Part shown: in pieces, positions 12,003-25,100 of the stretch
Numbering within the stretch: the stretch's first letter is position 1
How the letters are laid out: every line of letters begins with the position of its first letter
NCBI GenBank assembly: GCA_036429605.1
Contig: JAVFKD010000015.1
Span: forward strand, 3,805,421 to 3,869,420
Length of the DNA: 64,000 bases
Direction of reading: 5' to 3'
Source of the DNA: Cladobotryum mycophilum
Taxonomy: Eukaryota; Ascomycota; Sordariomycetes; Hypocreales; Hypocreaceae
The notes under the pieces: generated by a model
Databases searched by the model: none
The model's input: the letters and a program-made list of their open reading frames with translations, nothing else
What the model was told of the DNA's origin: nothing
Program-made: the position numbers and the translations under genes

Positions 12003-13185
12003 TTAAAGGCTGTCGTTGACCTGAATGAGCGCCGGGGCAGCCAGGGTGGCAGCTGGAACGGCATCAGGGTTGGTGAACCCGTTGCCAATAGTCAGGGCAG
12101 CAATGGAAAGACCGTCCATGACGTTCTCAGTGTAGGGAAAGTTGGCCTCAAAGGAGATTTGGTGATCTTTCGTCCAGCTGACACTGCTGATTGGCACGCT
12201 GAAGGGGACGAGTTGGCCACTGAAGTAGGTGATGAACAAGCCCTTTCCGTCGCCGCCGTAGTACTTCTCCGCTGCCTCGGTCTTGCTAAGGTCGGTACTG
12301 AACTTAAGGGTTTGGTCCTTGGCATCGACGTTCAATCCGGTGCTAACACCACCGACGGATAGCTGGCTGAAGATGGGGATCTTGAGGGCGTTGACGTCAA
12401 AGGGGCAAGAATTGGGGACGATAAAGTTGTTGTTCAACCAAGAGAAAAGGAATGGTCCAACCGATGTGGTCAGGAAGGGCTTCTGAGATGGAACGCGACC
12501 AAGCATGATGCGATAAAAGCCATCTTGCTCGCCTTCCTGGCCAATGACTGAGGCCACGGCGCGCACAACGCCAGCATCACCGCTGGCGGCGGCAGCTTGG
12601 CTGACATCTTGCAGAGTACCCAAGACAAGGGCAGTAAAGGTTTGGGCAAGGGCAAATGCATCCTTGATGTTTGTGGTTGGGAAGTGATACTTGCACGGCT
12701 CTGGAGCAAGTTGGTTGAAGTGGGTTAGAACATTCTTGGCGTTGATGGCGTGAAGCTCTTCTTGCTGTGTCCGTTTGTCAGTGTCGGGTTTCCAGGTGAC
12801 GTGAGATTGCTTTCATCAAACTTACAGCAATTACAACTTTGAGGATCTTCTCTCGCGAAGATTGGGAATGTCCATGCCAGCTTTCATACCCGGCATATTT
12901 GTTGGTGACATTGTAAAGCAGAGACGTAAAGAAGGCAACTTCAAACTCCTCGTTGAAGGCAATTGCCTGGAAGGACTGGAGTGTGCTGGCATTCAGTTTC
13001 GGTGGAGGTGGGGCGTTTGACAGAAGTCCATCAGCTTGGATTGAGATTTGCTTCAGTTGATCTGCGTTTGGGTTGGGAAATCCGTCCGGGTACACATCCG
13101 AGGGAGTGGTCTCGGCAACTGGTGCGGCCGCTGTGAAGCTGGCCAACGCCAAGAATGAAGCAATTGCTTTGGTGAGCTTGGCCAT
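12003..13185 (-). CDS. secreted ferritin-like protein of the LsdA/Rds1 type
   Basis: A 373-aa secreted protein from two exons (13185-12826 and 12764-12003) with a 61-nt intron (GTAAGT...ACACAG). Residues 1-20 form a signal peptide. The N-terminal half has the ferritin_2-like helices: FNEEFEVAFFTSLL supplies the first acidic pair and QEELHAINAKNVL, formed across the splice junction, the E-x-x-H type pair. The family is known as late sexual development protein LsdA in Aspergillus and as stress-responsive Rds1 in fission yeast. Metal binding is plausible from fold but unproved. The second half is beta-rich and conserved in this family. The gene stands alone, separated from its neighbours by about 2 kb or more on each side. 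Confidence 0.85.
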
Positions 13186-16100
13186 TGTTGTTGGATTGTA
13201 TTCGTTCTATCGAATCGTAAAAAGTAAACTTTGGATGAAGTAACTGTTGATACTGTGTGATGACGTATGATTCGGGAATGAAGAGGAGATGGTAAAGATG
13301 GGAGACGGGTAACTATATATCCCATCGTCGACGGATTGATGATGCCTACATTATCACTGATGGATGCTTGACGGTAAGCTTCTCAATAGTCTATCTTAAT
13401 CTGGGAAGATGCCGTTTGGTCAAAGCCCCAACGGGATGTTTCCCTTCCATAGATTTCGGAAGCATTTTGTTCCCCCGGAAGCCCAGCATGCCGAGTCGTA
13501 ATTGGCGCCTGGTTTTAGTGTAAGCTGACATATCCACTGCTAAATTTGTCTTCTTTGCTCGTTTGAGGGTGCCAACAGATTGTGTGCCACAGATTTCGAC
13601 CGGGTATAGTTGTCGAGTGGCTTTTCGCTAACATGCCACCCAGCGCCCGTCCGGCAAGTTGGTGCCGAAAAATGCTATAGAAGGATTCCTTTAGATAGAT
13701 CATGGTTCCCCCGTGTGGAACTCCATAGGCCCATAGCCACGCGACGGTTCAGCCGCGCCCCAGTGCACAGCCTCTGACGTTACTTGAATCGATGAAGCTC
13801 ATGCCAATTGATACTGGCGCGATTCCCTTTTGCTGCAGGATGGCTTCAGCCTTACGATTTGTTTTGAGAGTCATTGTTCATTTGTGGTAATTGCAAAATC
13901 CTTGCACTTTCCAGCCCATACTTGACTGGCCGTGGCTTCGACTGATTCGAAACAAATTGAAGGATTAAGGACCTGCGATACCAACACAACTTGCATTAAA
14001 TCGAACGCCGCTATCCAATCCACTCCAAATACAATTCACCACACCGAAATAAGATTAGTTGATACCCCATCACCCTCAAAAAGACGCATTTGGGAATTTG
14101 TCATGATGCCCTGTAGATAAGTCACTGTTGGCAGCGAGTCAGATGTGGGGGGAGTTGTGAGATTTTGAGTGCTGTAATTAGCATCCATGGATCCTTCTAG
14201 TAGAGCGATTAGTGGCTTTGAACATGGAAACAATTCATCCGATTTTATTCTAGCTTCTGCTCTATTTCTGAATGTGGGAATGAGCGTCTTCGCCTCTGGA
14301 AAATGTTTTCAAGCCATTACTATCCCGGACCAGCTGGGAGGGCTCAGACTTAGCACTCTCCCTTGAGGTATCACCAACGGACCTTACCAAGTGAATTTGC
14401 TTTGTGTTTGCGCCCCCATGTGTGCTATCATGGAGGATAAAACACATGTTAAAATATCCTGGTGGTTCATCGTTGAGTAGGATGTGAATAGCCATCACGA
14501 CGACGCGTCCATGCATACTTAAGAGGAGACACGTTTTACGCGAGAGCTTGAACTAGAACCATAACCTGTGGTTCGATTATGGACGCTTGTGATACTGAGA
14601 ACATCCCTCGCGATAACGTCAGAATTGGGACTGTTCGCGACCGCATTTGTTAGCTTGTAATTATAGTCGTCGCACTCTTCTCAGGCTGCGCAATTTTTGC
14701 CCATAAAATTGAATGTCTTTATTCGAATCTCTGCATGGTGTGATGAGCAAGGTGTTTCTGGTTCGTCGCATATTGTGCATGAATGGCCATAAATGAGGCG
14801 CCATTTTGGCTCTTTTATCATATTTCGTCAGATTCTCAGCAGCGGGCCGACCAGCTCATGAGGTCCTTCAATGTTGAGCACATTCTTAGCGCCACTGTTT
14901 GGCCATTTCTCGACGGATGGCCATTTCAATCTGTCTGATCCCAAAGATATAAAAATACTGGGAGATGAAAATCGGGCAACTCACGTTCAAGAAGTCAGAC
15001 AGTGGCTTCAGAAGTTGAGAGAACACTTTTTACTGGCATATCTCCAAGCTGGCGCTGTATCTTCCTACCTTGTTGGCTGCGACACCGGATTCTAACGTGA
15101 GTGTCGAAAGCTCAACAGTCAATATTAATTTGACCCACTTCGTACAATGATCATACTTGGGCGATTCAAATTCAGTTGTTAGACTTAACGAAGTCGTGCA
15201 ACTTAACAGTGGCCATCAAGAAACTCGTACTAGAACAGGAGAGGGTCATGTCCTCGACAGCTAGACAAGAAGCCGATATCTGGCATTCAATCATCTACAT
15301 AGGGCGTCTAGAGGTAGACTCTTGACGAAAGGCTCGATATCGCGGGAATAACAGTTTCACATGGGGTCAACTTAATTACGATCCTTCAGAGCGCAGGCTT
15401 CCTCAACGCCGCCTGATGGGGGTGGGTGGTCCTGGAGATGATCGCAATCAGGAGGGTGGAGAGCTTCCACAATTCAGAGATGCTAGGCCACGAACAAGCT
15501 CCAATAGCATTGGAATTCCTGTGACTGCTTCCCTATAAATTATGCCGCTCCGGATATAGTACATTGGGTCTGAGCGTGAATCATTGTTGATGCTAAGGAC
15601 TGGATCCGATGTCTATCCAAAATATCGCTTTTCTGAAAATTCTTGTCGTGCACAGAGCCTGAGAATAATGCAAGCAGTTGAGGAGCGACCTAAAAAAGTC
15701 ATAGCCCACTCCCCACAGGACGATGCATTGCGCAACACAGACACGATAAGAGGGAGAAGCCTCGGGTTGGAGCTGTTACCTCGGTGCGTTTTGGAAACAT
15801 GTCTTCACTAGTCACAGGTCTTGCTATATCGATATCTGCTTGAAATTGATCAACAAGTTCTCACTCACTTGTCAGCCGCAGATGTAATACCTGGTCCTAA
15901 GTCAAAGGATGTCAATGTCATCAAATTGCCAGAAAACATCATGATTGTAGCGGCTTTTAAGCATCTAAACCGCCGTTGAATCCAAGGTTGGTCTGTCTTT
16001 ACGACAAAGGGACAGATCGCCTCGGCGCTCTACGAGCCAATCTCAAGTATGGACTTCGGAATGGGATATTAAACGGGAATCGAGCCAACCGGGTTACCTC

Positions 16101-16682
16101 AAGGGAATTTGACTTGGATTATTCGAGTTTGCATCCCAGCTAATGAAGAAGAAAAAGAAGAAAAAGGCAATTCGTGGTGTGTGTTGCTATTCGTAAATTT
16201 ACCCCTACAGCGTCATTTTGTCGAGGGCGATTAAGTGGATTACTTCCAGATTTTCTCTTTTCAACGCTATGTGCTTATCAACAAGTCATCACAGTCACTC
16301 ACTACGAATTCTAACAGATTAGCTCTTTTTAGCAGTTTAACCATTTTATAGAATCGCGAAGGTTTTGTTTTTGATAGTATTATAGCTTCAGAAATAGGAG
16401 TACATAGTAAAGATATCCCAGGTAAAAAAGAATGAGATAAATGTTAAGAATGAGAAAGGTAAATGATGGTTATAAAATGAGAAGAGCGCAGAACCTGCAG
16501 GAACAGCAGCTTCACTTACCCTACAAAGACCTTAGTAGGCATCGACTTATACCCTGAAGTCGTCACCGCCGCTATAGATTAAGCTATTGTACCAGCTCAG
16601 CATCCTGCAAGGTGAGTCTAAGCAGCGTCAGCATGTCGCGATAACTCGGCACTCAAGTTGACTTACTGCAACGTGTGACCTT
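13186..16682. other. gene desert
   Basis: About 3.5 kb without a supportable gene. Frames are shorter than about 85 codons and show no domain or signal peptide. No terminal repeats or transposase-like frames recognised. Confidence 0.45.
13312..13320 (-). promoter_or_regulatory. TATA box of the LsdA-type gene
   Basis: ATATATAGT read on the minus strand, about 130 bases upstream of the ATG at 13185; spacing suits a core promoter. Confidence 0.45.
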
Positions 16683-17185
16683 TCAGATAAGGTCATTAAT
16701 GCCGGCAAGATGGCGACGGTAGGGCTTTGGCTCAGGCTTCGGCCCAGGCTGCGGCAGAGAGTTTTGAGGATTGGTGTATTGTTTACACAAAGGACCTAAT
16801 CCCATTTTCCGGATTTCTTGCATATGTTAGCTTTCCGCATTAATATAATATGAGGGTAGTCATACCGGCAACGCTCTCTCGGATCACTGCACTATATTGG
16901 TTGTTGGGGCCAAGGCACAGCTCGAAATTTTCGTTCATCATATGAGATAGCTTTTCCTGGTTGTTACGGATACAGGATCCCAACCTGGTGTTTGCTAGTG
17001 TTGTCGCCGATGCAGTTTACATTGTTGCTGGCGTTCCAGAGTCGTTGAACATAACATTGACTGACGCGTGCGTACTCACGTCCCAACTGCTTTACGGATT
17101 CGGGAACAGGTCTGCCTTGCCTGGGGTACACCTGGTCGGCTTGCCCAAGAGCGATAAAGAGGAGAGCGATAATGGCGGTCTTCAT
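16683..17185 (-). pseudogene. frame-disrupted small secreted protein, paralog of 19492-19953
   Basis: Reads as a secreted protein starting at the ATG at 17185 with signal peptide MKTAIIALLFIALGQA. Without a frame change it stops at 73 residues (16964). Comparison with the paralog at 19492 shows that homology resumes at once in another frame near 16985 (SCIRNNQEKLS there, SCVCNNQDRLS in the paralog), through an equivalent intron (16817-16865) to a proline-rich tail ending at 16683. One surplus base, or two missing, around GGTTGGGATCC (about 16976-16986) explains it. One of the six cysteines of the intact paralog is replaced by Arg. It may be a pseudogene, a truncated 73-aa protein, or an assembly error. 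Confidence 0.65.
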
Positions 17186-17631
17186 GATAAGTGCTTCTGG
17201 TGGAATGACAACAAGAACTGGAATATACCAGTCAGGTGCTTGATTTGCTTTTGTGTGTCCTTGAGCTCCTTCAGAGAAACTTATAATAGACATGGTATTG
17301 ACAGCTGCTGTCGCTTAATTTGCTGGTTTAGTTCTTGCACTGGTGTTCGATATTGACGATACACACTGCAGCGACAAATTCGGAGTACAATACACAGTTT
17401 AACAGGTATGGGCATCTGCCGGAATTTGAGAGAATTTTCCGCAGTGCCGGCAATGTCAATCCACATACCAATCAGGAGGCATATACACTGTCCCACTCTG
17501 TCTGAAGGAGTGGCATTAACAAGGTGTCCGGAATAGCGAAGTGTTGACGGTTCTGGCTTATGTTGGAGAAAGCTTTGCTGTAGGGGCAACAAACTCACAG
17601 CAAATTTCTACCGAATGAGAATAAGGGCTCT

Positions 17632-18010
17632 AGCATCGTGTGTGAAAGCGGCTCGTGCTCGCTAGATTTTGGTGACGGTTAGTGATATCATTGTGGAATG
17701 ACGCTGTGTGGATGTTTGCTCTTTGATACACGCCTTCGTCACGATAAACTGCGTTCGTCTATCTATCCCTCTCCGTTCACATCTGGGGTGCAATGTAGCG
17801 GGGCCGAAATGAGACAAAGCGAACTCAAACAGAGGATCTAATCGTGTTCTGCTTCATACATACATACTTGTACAAGTACTTATTAAACAATAAGCTTGAT
17901 CAGGAAAAGGGGGTGGGAGCGCTTGGACAATAGTGCTTGGTTAACACGGGTAGTGGGGTGACGAGGCCGAGAACTTGGGTTTTCCGGATCAACTGAGATT
18001 CTACAATGCT
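17632..18010 (+). repeat. diverged direct repeat, copy A
   Basis: Colinear with 20713-21098 in the same orientation. Landmarks: an identical 22-base block at 17632-17653, then TCTGGGGTGCA at 17782, ATTAAACAATA at about 17882, TAACACGGG-AGTGG at about 17942 and GGATCAACTGAGATTC near 17986. Substitutions and short gaps separate the blocks. Confidence 0.7.
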
Positions 18011-19364
18011 ATTACATTTCGCCACCTCGGCCTACCCTTTTCATCACAGCTACGGCAATGCCCATTAAGGAAGTCCGTTTCTATAATAGAGAATCAGGCC
18101 CAGCTCACACAGTTGTTACAAGACAGAAATAGCACTATGTGTAGGGTAGGATACAGAAACTTGCATCGCAAACGTGGCTGCTCAATGCTACCTACATTTC
18201 ACCTAAAGATAACCCTGTATTACTTATCAGACAAAGGGCATAGATGAATAGTTGGACTAATTACAAGTAGAAATCACTCTCCCATGGCAATCAACTGTCC
18301 TATTTTGTGAAAATATTTAACCTCTTGAGAAAGCCTCCTCGCTCCTCATTGCCAATCATCGTTTGCACCATACGCAATGGAAGGCTACTTTTCACAACAT
18401 AATTATGTTGCTTACGCTTTCTATTGGCAAATATACCAGACCCTGTACAAATATCTATGGAGATTGTATCACTCGCTGGTTCTAGCCCTCTGGGTATGGT
18501 CTCAGAATATGTTAAGTGATATATATGCTTGTATAACTTGAATAAATTATACCAAACGCCAATTAAACAACAAGCCGCGGTTGTCTCAGTATACAGATAT
18601 TCAAAAAAGAAAACCGCCTATAGCGGCCTACTAAGTATCCTCAGCTAGACAGGGAATTCTATCTACATATAGATACTTTGTGGGTCCACTCATTGAACCC
18701 GAGATTGCATTAAGGATGAAGGTCTCAAATCCTTCTTCCAGCGTGTTACCACGGATCGGCCAGTGTCACATCTGAGACAATTTCGTATAAAGCCGGATCT
18801 AGAAATCCTGCAACACAAAATGGCGATCATGAGCGACGCACAACGTCTGAGCAAACGCAAAGCTATGGAATTTATGCTCATCATGTCATATTTCCGATTC
18901 TAGATTAACAATGGATCTCTAGCTAGGGAAACGCGTTGATACTCCAAGCTAAGGCAATTTTAATGCCATGATGTATATAGGCTTTAACCACGACTCAACT
19001 CTCGTGCAATATTGTACCGAGACGATGGGCATGCAACAAAACCGTCTCTACTCTACGCATTGAAGAACGAATAATCTCAAATTCTCTTCATTAGGGTAAT
19101 ATGTAAAGTCAAATCAAGCATTTTGTTGGTATATTCCAGTGATTGTGGTCGTTCTCCCAGCCACTCTTGCCACCACGCTTTTCTTTCATCGGGCACCACT
19201 CTCTACCTACCATAAGAAGAAAGCATGCATTTTTCTTCAAGACTTTAGCACTGTCTCGGGTCTTTGTACATGTCTCGGTGTTTTGTACGGAGTGTCTGTA
19301 CCCTGTTTTATACCAGAGTAAGAAGAAAAGCCCGTGAGCCCGTCATCAATGGTGTAGCCTACGG

Positions 19365-19375
19365 GTATATATAAA
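19365..19375 (+). promoter_or_regulatory. TATA box of the 19492 gene
   Basis: TATATATAAAT about 118 bases upstream of the ATG at 19492, the expected distance for a core promoter. Confidence 0.5.
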
Positions 19376-19491
19376 TGCTCGCTCTCGCACTCCTCTCGTA
19401 CAGTATTTTCCATTGCATACTTACTCTACCTACCTCTTATAAATCCGTTATTCTTGCAGACTGCCTAGCATTTCCACCCGAAGCAATTAAC

Positions 19492-19953
19492 ATGAAGACC
19501 GCTATACTCGCTCTTATCTTTGTCGCTCTTGGGCAAGCTCACCCAGCATACCCCAGAGAATCGGAACCATCACCTGAGATGAAGAATTTGGCAAAGGCGT
19601 ACGCACGCGTCGGGGGATGCCTCATTGAGCGAGTTTGGCGCGCCAGTGAACACGTACAGTGCATCAAAAGCAGCAATGGTGACGATAACAGTTTGATATC
19701 CTGCGTCTGTAACAACCAAGACAGGCTTTCGCGTGAAATACGTGTCAGTTTCAACACATGCATAAGAAACCAGGACTCCAATAGTGGCTTAATTCGCGAG
19801 ACCGCCGCCGGTATGATTTTCCCTCACTCTCATAACATCAGTGTGGAAAGCTAACATACTATGCAAGACATGGGGGGCTTAGGATTATCTGCCCTCTGTG
19901 GCGCCTACGAAGGTGGTAGGTACCATCACGGTCACAGTCACCCATCGATATAA
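19492..19953 (+). CDS. small secreted six-cysteine protein
   Basis: A 134-aa secreted protein from two exons, 19492-19810 and 19868-19953. Residues 1-16 form a signal peptide (MKTAILALIFVALGQA). Six cysteines follow (GGC, QC, SCVC, NTC, ALC), with a His/Gly-rich end (YHHGHSH). The 57-nt intron begins GTATGA, has a GCTAAC branch site and ends in AAG, an uncommon acceptor; I prefer it because the paralog at 16683-17185 shows the same junction and both downstream frames then align (GLGLSALC here, MGLGPLC there). If unspliced the protein would end at 19854. I do not recognise the family; size, secretion and cysteine content suggest an apoplastic or effector-like protein, which is inference. It lies in a gene desert. 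Confidence 0.65.
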
Positions 19954-22128
19954 AGGAATAACATCATATGAAAGATCGCTTATTGCAGTTAGTAAACCCG
20001 AGTGTCTAGTTGTCGCAATATGGATACTAACGCTGCGTAGACTGGGACGCTGTAAGGTCTTGACTGTTATTAAGTCAGTGGGGGATTGTATAATACCAAA
20101 GTCCTTTGGTCAGGGACAAGCGTTTAATTCATGGCAACGGTGAGGGGTTTCAGTGTACAAGTCGACGCACATGAGTGCGTTTGTAGGGCCAGCATCGCCA
20201 CATTTCCTGCAGTTTTTTACATTCCTTTCTCTCATTTTCTTTTCTATAGTCATAATACAATCGGAAATATGATATTCATCGTGAGAATTCCTTGGTAATA
20301 ATTACCCGAATCGGTAGCGAATGATGACAATGCCCGTATGTCTCGTTCTTCACAACCTCCTCTTAAGGTATGCCATTAATAGTCGTATACACTTCTCAAC
20401 CCGTGTTAGCTGCCGCTCTGCCTTTGATCATGCACAAGCGTATCGACTATAAGTGGATATCCCCTTCTGTTCATGTTCCTTGGTTGAGATTAGTCCGTAG
20501 TTATTTTTGAGACCTTTGTCCGGCCCATATGTCAAGGATAAACGGAATATCTTGCCGCATCTTGCTCCGATACAAGTTAATGAGACTGAAACTATCCGTG
20601 ACTTGGGCGGGAAAAGGTCTGGCACAGTTGGTAGATAAATTAAAGTATACATCGGCAATTGTTTCATAGTCAAATCTATAGCCAACTTCTATCTTATACA
20701 AATACGTGTTACAGCATCGTGTGTGAAAGCGGCTGGGGCTATCATTTTGTTCAGGGCGATTGATGTCATTGTGAAATTTCCGCGTAATAAATGATTGAGT
20801 CTTTTGAGACATGTCAAACAACGAGCAGCTGCGCCCGTCCCGTCCCCGTCTGGGGTGCATTGTGCCTTGAATCTGAGGCCTTTTTGAGTCAATATTATGA
20901 TCTTCTGAACCTACTCATTTCAGTATCTAAGCCAAGGACACCTAAGCATGCTCCAGACCCACCTCATCATGTTCCCATCCCTACAGCAGAATCTCGGTTG
21001 AACCGATGACCAAAACCTAATTAAACAATAGCTTAGGAGAGGTCAACACGGGAAGTGGAGCGATAAAGGCGGATCAACCGAGATTCCGTAGAGCATGGTA
21101 CTACTAGATCTGAGACTTGCATTCTAGGTGCAATCTTAAGTTCATTGAGTACCATAACGAATTTTTCTTCTTTTTTCTTGGCTACGGAGTAGCTTTCATG
21201 AACAAAGACTGCTTGGCACCAAGATTCGGCAGTTAAAACCTGATATCACGCCCACGATGGATCATTGGATACCTACACCAAAAAAAAAAAAAACGTCCGT
21301 CATCTGCATTTTCTATTTACTTGTAGAAAACCAGCAATTTTTTCTTCTTCATACCGTGTACGTATCTGAACGCATTTAGCCGAAAATATTATTGTTCTTG
21401 ATTCTCAAGCATTGCTCAAAGGTCAGCAGATCCTTTTAGCTTCACACCTACTGAGACAGCTCTACTTTTTGTTTAATTGGTATGTGGTAAGTTTTATTGA
21501 AGTCATATATATACTTGTATATTTCTTTCAGTTGTGTATGATATAAGACAAGATTAACCGTGAACGGCTCAGATACTTTCTTTACGTTTTTCTCCTTTAG
21601 GAAAGCTACCGTCGGGATAGTTAGAGGAGGTGATCCCTTTAGGCGTTGTTTGGGATACTGTGCAAAGAAATCGGTTAAATATTTGCCTGCCTAGGTTTCA
21701 AAAATATGAATCTGTTCATTCTCTCCTTTCGCTAGGTGAGAAATTGGGAATTACTTCCATCGTACGAAATGTAAGATTCGAAGCAGCACTCGACTTGGTT
21801 CGCCAAATATACTAGCATCGATGCACCACCCTATGTAGAAAACTGCTTTCATGGTGCATAATCCGTACTTTTAGTATCTAATGTAAATTTTTAAATAAAT
21901 AAAAGGGAAGTACGTCTGTTCTCCTCTTTAACATATCGCTGTAATGAGGCTTTTGAGTGAAGTAAAGAGTAGGTTCAGAAACTAAAGCCAACTTGATTTA
22001 TAATAATCCAGTCTATGAAAACCACAAGGACATTCATTCCACCATGCCATACCTCGTGGGCTCTATACTGTCTCCCTCTAATTGTGTCCATGTGCTTACT
22101 ATTTCGTGCATTCTAAAGAGCATGATGC
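19954..22128. other. intergenic region, 3' side of the PKS gene
   Basis: Holds repeat copy B, a poly-A run at about 21280-21293 and otherwise short broken frames. No gene supported. Confidence 0.5.
20713..21098 (+). repeat. diverged direct repeat, copy B
   Basis: Second copy of the repeat at 17632-18010, same orientation and block order, starting with the identical 22 bases (20713-20734) and ending with GGATCAACCGAGATTCC near 21071. It lies about 0.8 kb beyond the plus-strand secreted-protein gene. Confidence 0.7.
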
Positions 22129-25100
22129 TCAGTTCAAGAAGCCAATTTCCTTCCAAATGTGAATGTACTTCCTTGCCACATCTTCGCTCACTGGCCCTAC
22201 TGCAGAGAGAGTTGTTGAATGCTCAAGGGCTTTTCCGACGTCTAGAACCAGCCCACCGCAAGACATGCGAAGGTAGTTACTGTCCAAAAACTCCAAGAGA
22301 GTTGAGGCTGGATTATTTCTCTGTGGTGCCGCGCGGACACGTTCAACCCACTCCTCGAAAGGGATCAAGTTCCCAATGTCGAGCGCGTCCGCTAGAATGG
22401 TATTCATCTCCCGCCACGGCTGGCCGACGGGGTTTTCGATGTGGTAGATGGGGTGTGGAGTGCGATTGGAGAGAACCAGATCGGATAACGTACCCGCTAT
22501 GTCGTTCACAGAAGTCCAGTATACCGTGCCATCCACGTCAGGCAAGGCGTTCAGTGTTTGTGACGATTTGATCAAAAAGCCAAAATGCTCCATTGGATTC
22601 CAGTACCCGCTGGTCTTGGAGCCAGCAATCTGCCCGAGACGGACAGTCATGGTCCGGAATCGGTCAGGGTGCTTATGTAAAGTCTCGTCGAGCATTCTCT
22701 CACACCCCCACTTGGCATCTCCGTAACCGTTTGGTAGCACTGAATCGATGTCAACTCTCTCTTCAGGTACCATAGTCTTCTTCTCCCCGTTTCCAAGGCC
22801 GTAGTGTCCCACGACTCCAATGGAGGAAACCATTTGGAAACTGAATTTGAAGCTTCGTGGACGTCGAGACGCAACATCACAAGCAAGGTCAATTAAGTTC
22901 CGCATGACCTGGAATTGTGGCTCAAAGCCGGCAAAGGGACGCTTTGCACTCATGGGCCACGCATTATGAATGAGATGGGTGACAGAATTCACGAGCACCT
23001 CATATTCATTGTGCGAGAGACCAAACTTTGGTTTTGAGCTGTCGGTCTGCAACACCAGCAACTTGAGCTTGAGAGCTTCAGGGAATCTGATTCCCTTCTC
23101 CCTCATGGCTTTCTGTTGGCGGACATATGGCTCCGCTTTATTCTCACGATTGAGGCAGACGACAGTCTTGACATCCGGAAGTTGTGCGATGTGATATACT
23201 AAATTGCCTCCAAGGCTCCCTGATGCACCTGTTACTAGCACGACTTTCTCGTTGTCTTTTGGTGCAGAAGATGAAAGTGAGAAAACAGGCTCACGGAAAC
23301 CAGCCGTATACTTTTGAACGCACTCATCAACAGCCTTTTTGCGGGCTGAAAGGGCGGCTAATTCACTTTCCGTTCGCTGCGGCGTAATGCTCTTGGGGGT
23401 TTCGGCTGCTGTCTCTGGGATGGCTATAGGAGGTGCTTTGCTCTCTATTTGTGAATCGGAATTGACCTCTGCCTCATTGCCTCTCAAAAGTAATTGTTTC
23501 AAATCTGCCACAGCCGGACACTCAAGAAAAAGTGATTCGTGTTGAATGTCAAGTTCCAGCTCATCTCGGAAGCGACTTACGATGACCAAAGACAGTAGAG
23601 AATCCACACCAGAATCGGCAAAATTTGTGTCATCGGTGAGGTCTCCGATTGCGACTCCACTTTCTTCCGAGATGATTTGGAGAACGCGCTGAAAATCGAC
23701 TTTGGGAGTTGAAAAGTATTCCGAGACAGGCGTCGTTGTTCCTGTCGCACTGGTCATTGGGGTGGCTGACCCGGCGGCGATGGACCCCGGAGTTGAGACT
23801 CCGGTAGTGGTAGTGGATAGCCCTCCCAAGAACGCTTTCAGATCGCCAACCGTGGGATACTCGAAAAAGAATGCGTTGAAATCAAGGTCTAGATCAAGCT
23901 CCTCTTTGAAGCGTGCCGAGATGGTCAGACCGAGGAGAGAGTCGATACCAACATCACCGAAAACAGTAGCATCAGTCAAATCAGCAACACCGAGTCCACT
24001 TTCTTCCGCAATGATTGAAAGTGCCTTGGTAAGCTTTGGTGCATGAGATTCCTCTGGAGTTGAAAGGAGAACTTGGGGGGTGTCGGTGCAGAAGTATGAC
24101 GCGAAGCAGGGGGCTGTTTGGCTGGAGTAGACTGCTGCCTCTGCACTTTGCGACCACTTTCAAGTGACAAAATAACTCCAAGGACCCGGCGGGGCACGCC
24201 TTGTATCTGAAACGAAATTAATATGTATTAAGTGAATGGATGCAGGGGAGAGTACAAACCGCGATTTGCCCAATGTAGGCAACGACTCTGTCGCCGTCAA
24301 AGATCACCACATCGCCCCGCCAAAGTTTATCCGCCCCTTCTTCCATCCGGGTATAAGTGGTATACTTCTTGTCGAAGTCCATGGGCTCAAACAACTGGAG
24401 CGAACCCCAACCATGGTTCATGAATACCTCCACATCCAGGTCACTGCCATCGTTGCAGTTCATGGTGAATGCGCAGGATTGAGTCAAAGCGTCGATGATT
24501 ACTGGGTGGGTATGGAAGTTGCCGCCCCTTTTAACACTGCCAAAGCTAAGATGGCTCGAAGCTTCCAAGGTGTTGCTGTTCATAACGATTTCATCAATGG
24601 CGCGGTAGTCATTGTGAAAACGAGCTAGAGGTCGAATTGCGCGATATACCATGGGTCTGTTAAAACGGGCTGTCGCACCTGTGACTATTCCGTCTCGCAG
24701 AGCTTGTATTTTCTGCTTGACAAGGGCTGCCTTTCCTTGAAGCTCTTGCTGAAGACTTTTGTCCGTGAATCGCACAACACAGCGTGAATGCTCTTGAAGC
24801 TTTTGTTTGCTCTGCTCTAGAATTAGTTCACTGTTCAAGAAGAGACCAACGCGATTCGAATGGATGTACTTACATCAAAAGACATGAATTTGATGGTAGC
24901 TGATTGGGAGGGCCAATCAACTTCGGCATGTGCCTGAAGGAGCTGTTCCAATACATCGGGCCGTAGAATTAATGCCTTCGAGATGACCATGTCTGAAACA
25001 TTCGAGAGGTTTTCCTTCTGGTTGGGGCGATAACGTTGAAGAAGGTAGGCACCAAGACTCAAGGCAATATCAGCGTAGACTGATGGAGTGCAGAGTGGAA

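Larger units (their letters stand above)
17186..19491. other. intergenic region between the two secreted-protein paralogs
   Basis: Promoter side of both genes (divergent arrangement). Contains one copy of a diverged direct repeat (17632-18010). A 54-codon hydrophobic frame at 18377-18541 (aromatic-rich) has no other support. Nothing else recognised. Confidence 0.45.

Noticed and set aside
18377..18541. 54-codon aromatic-rich hydrophobic frame
   Set aside because: Too short and without homology or promoter support; may be chance in AT-rich DNA.
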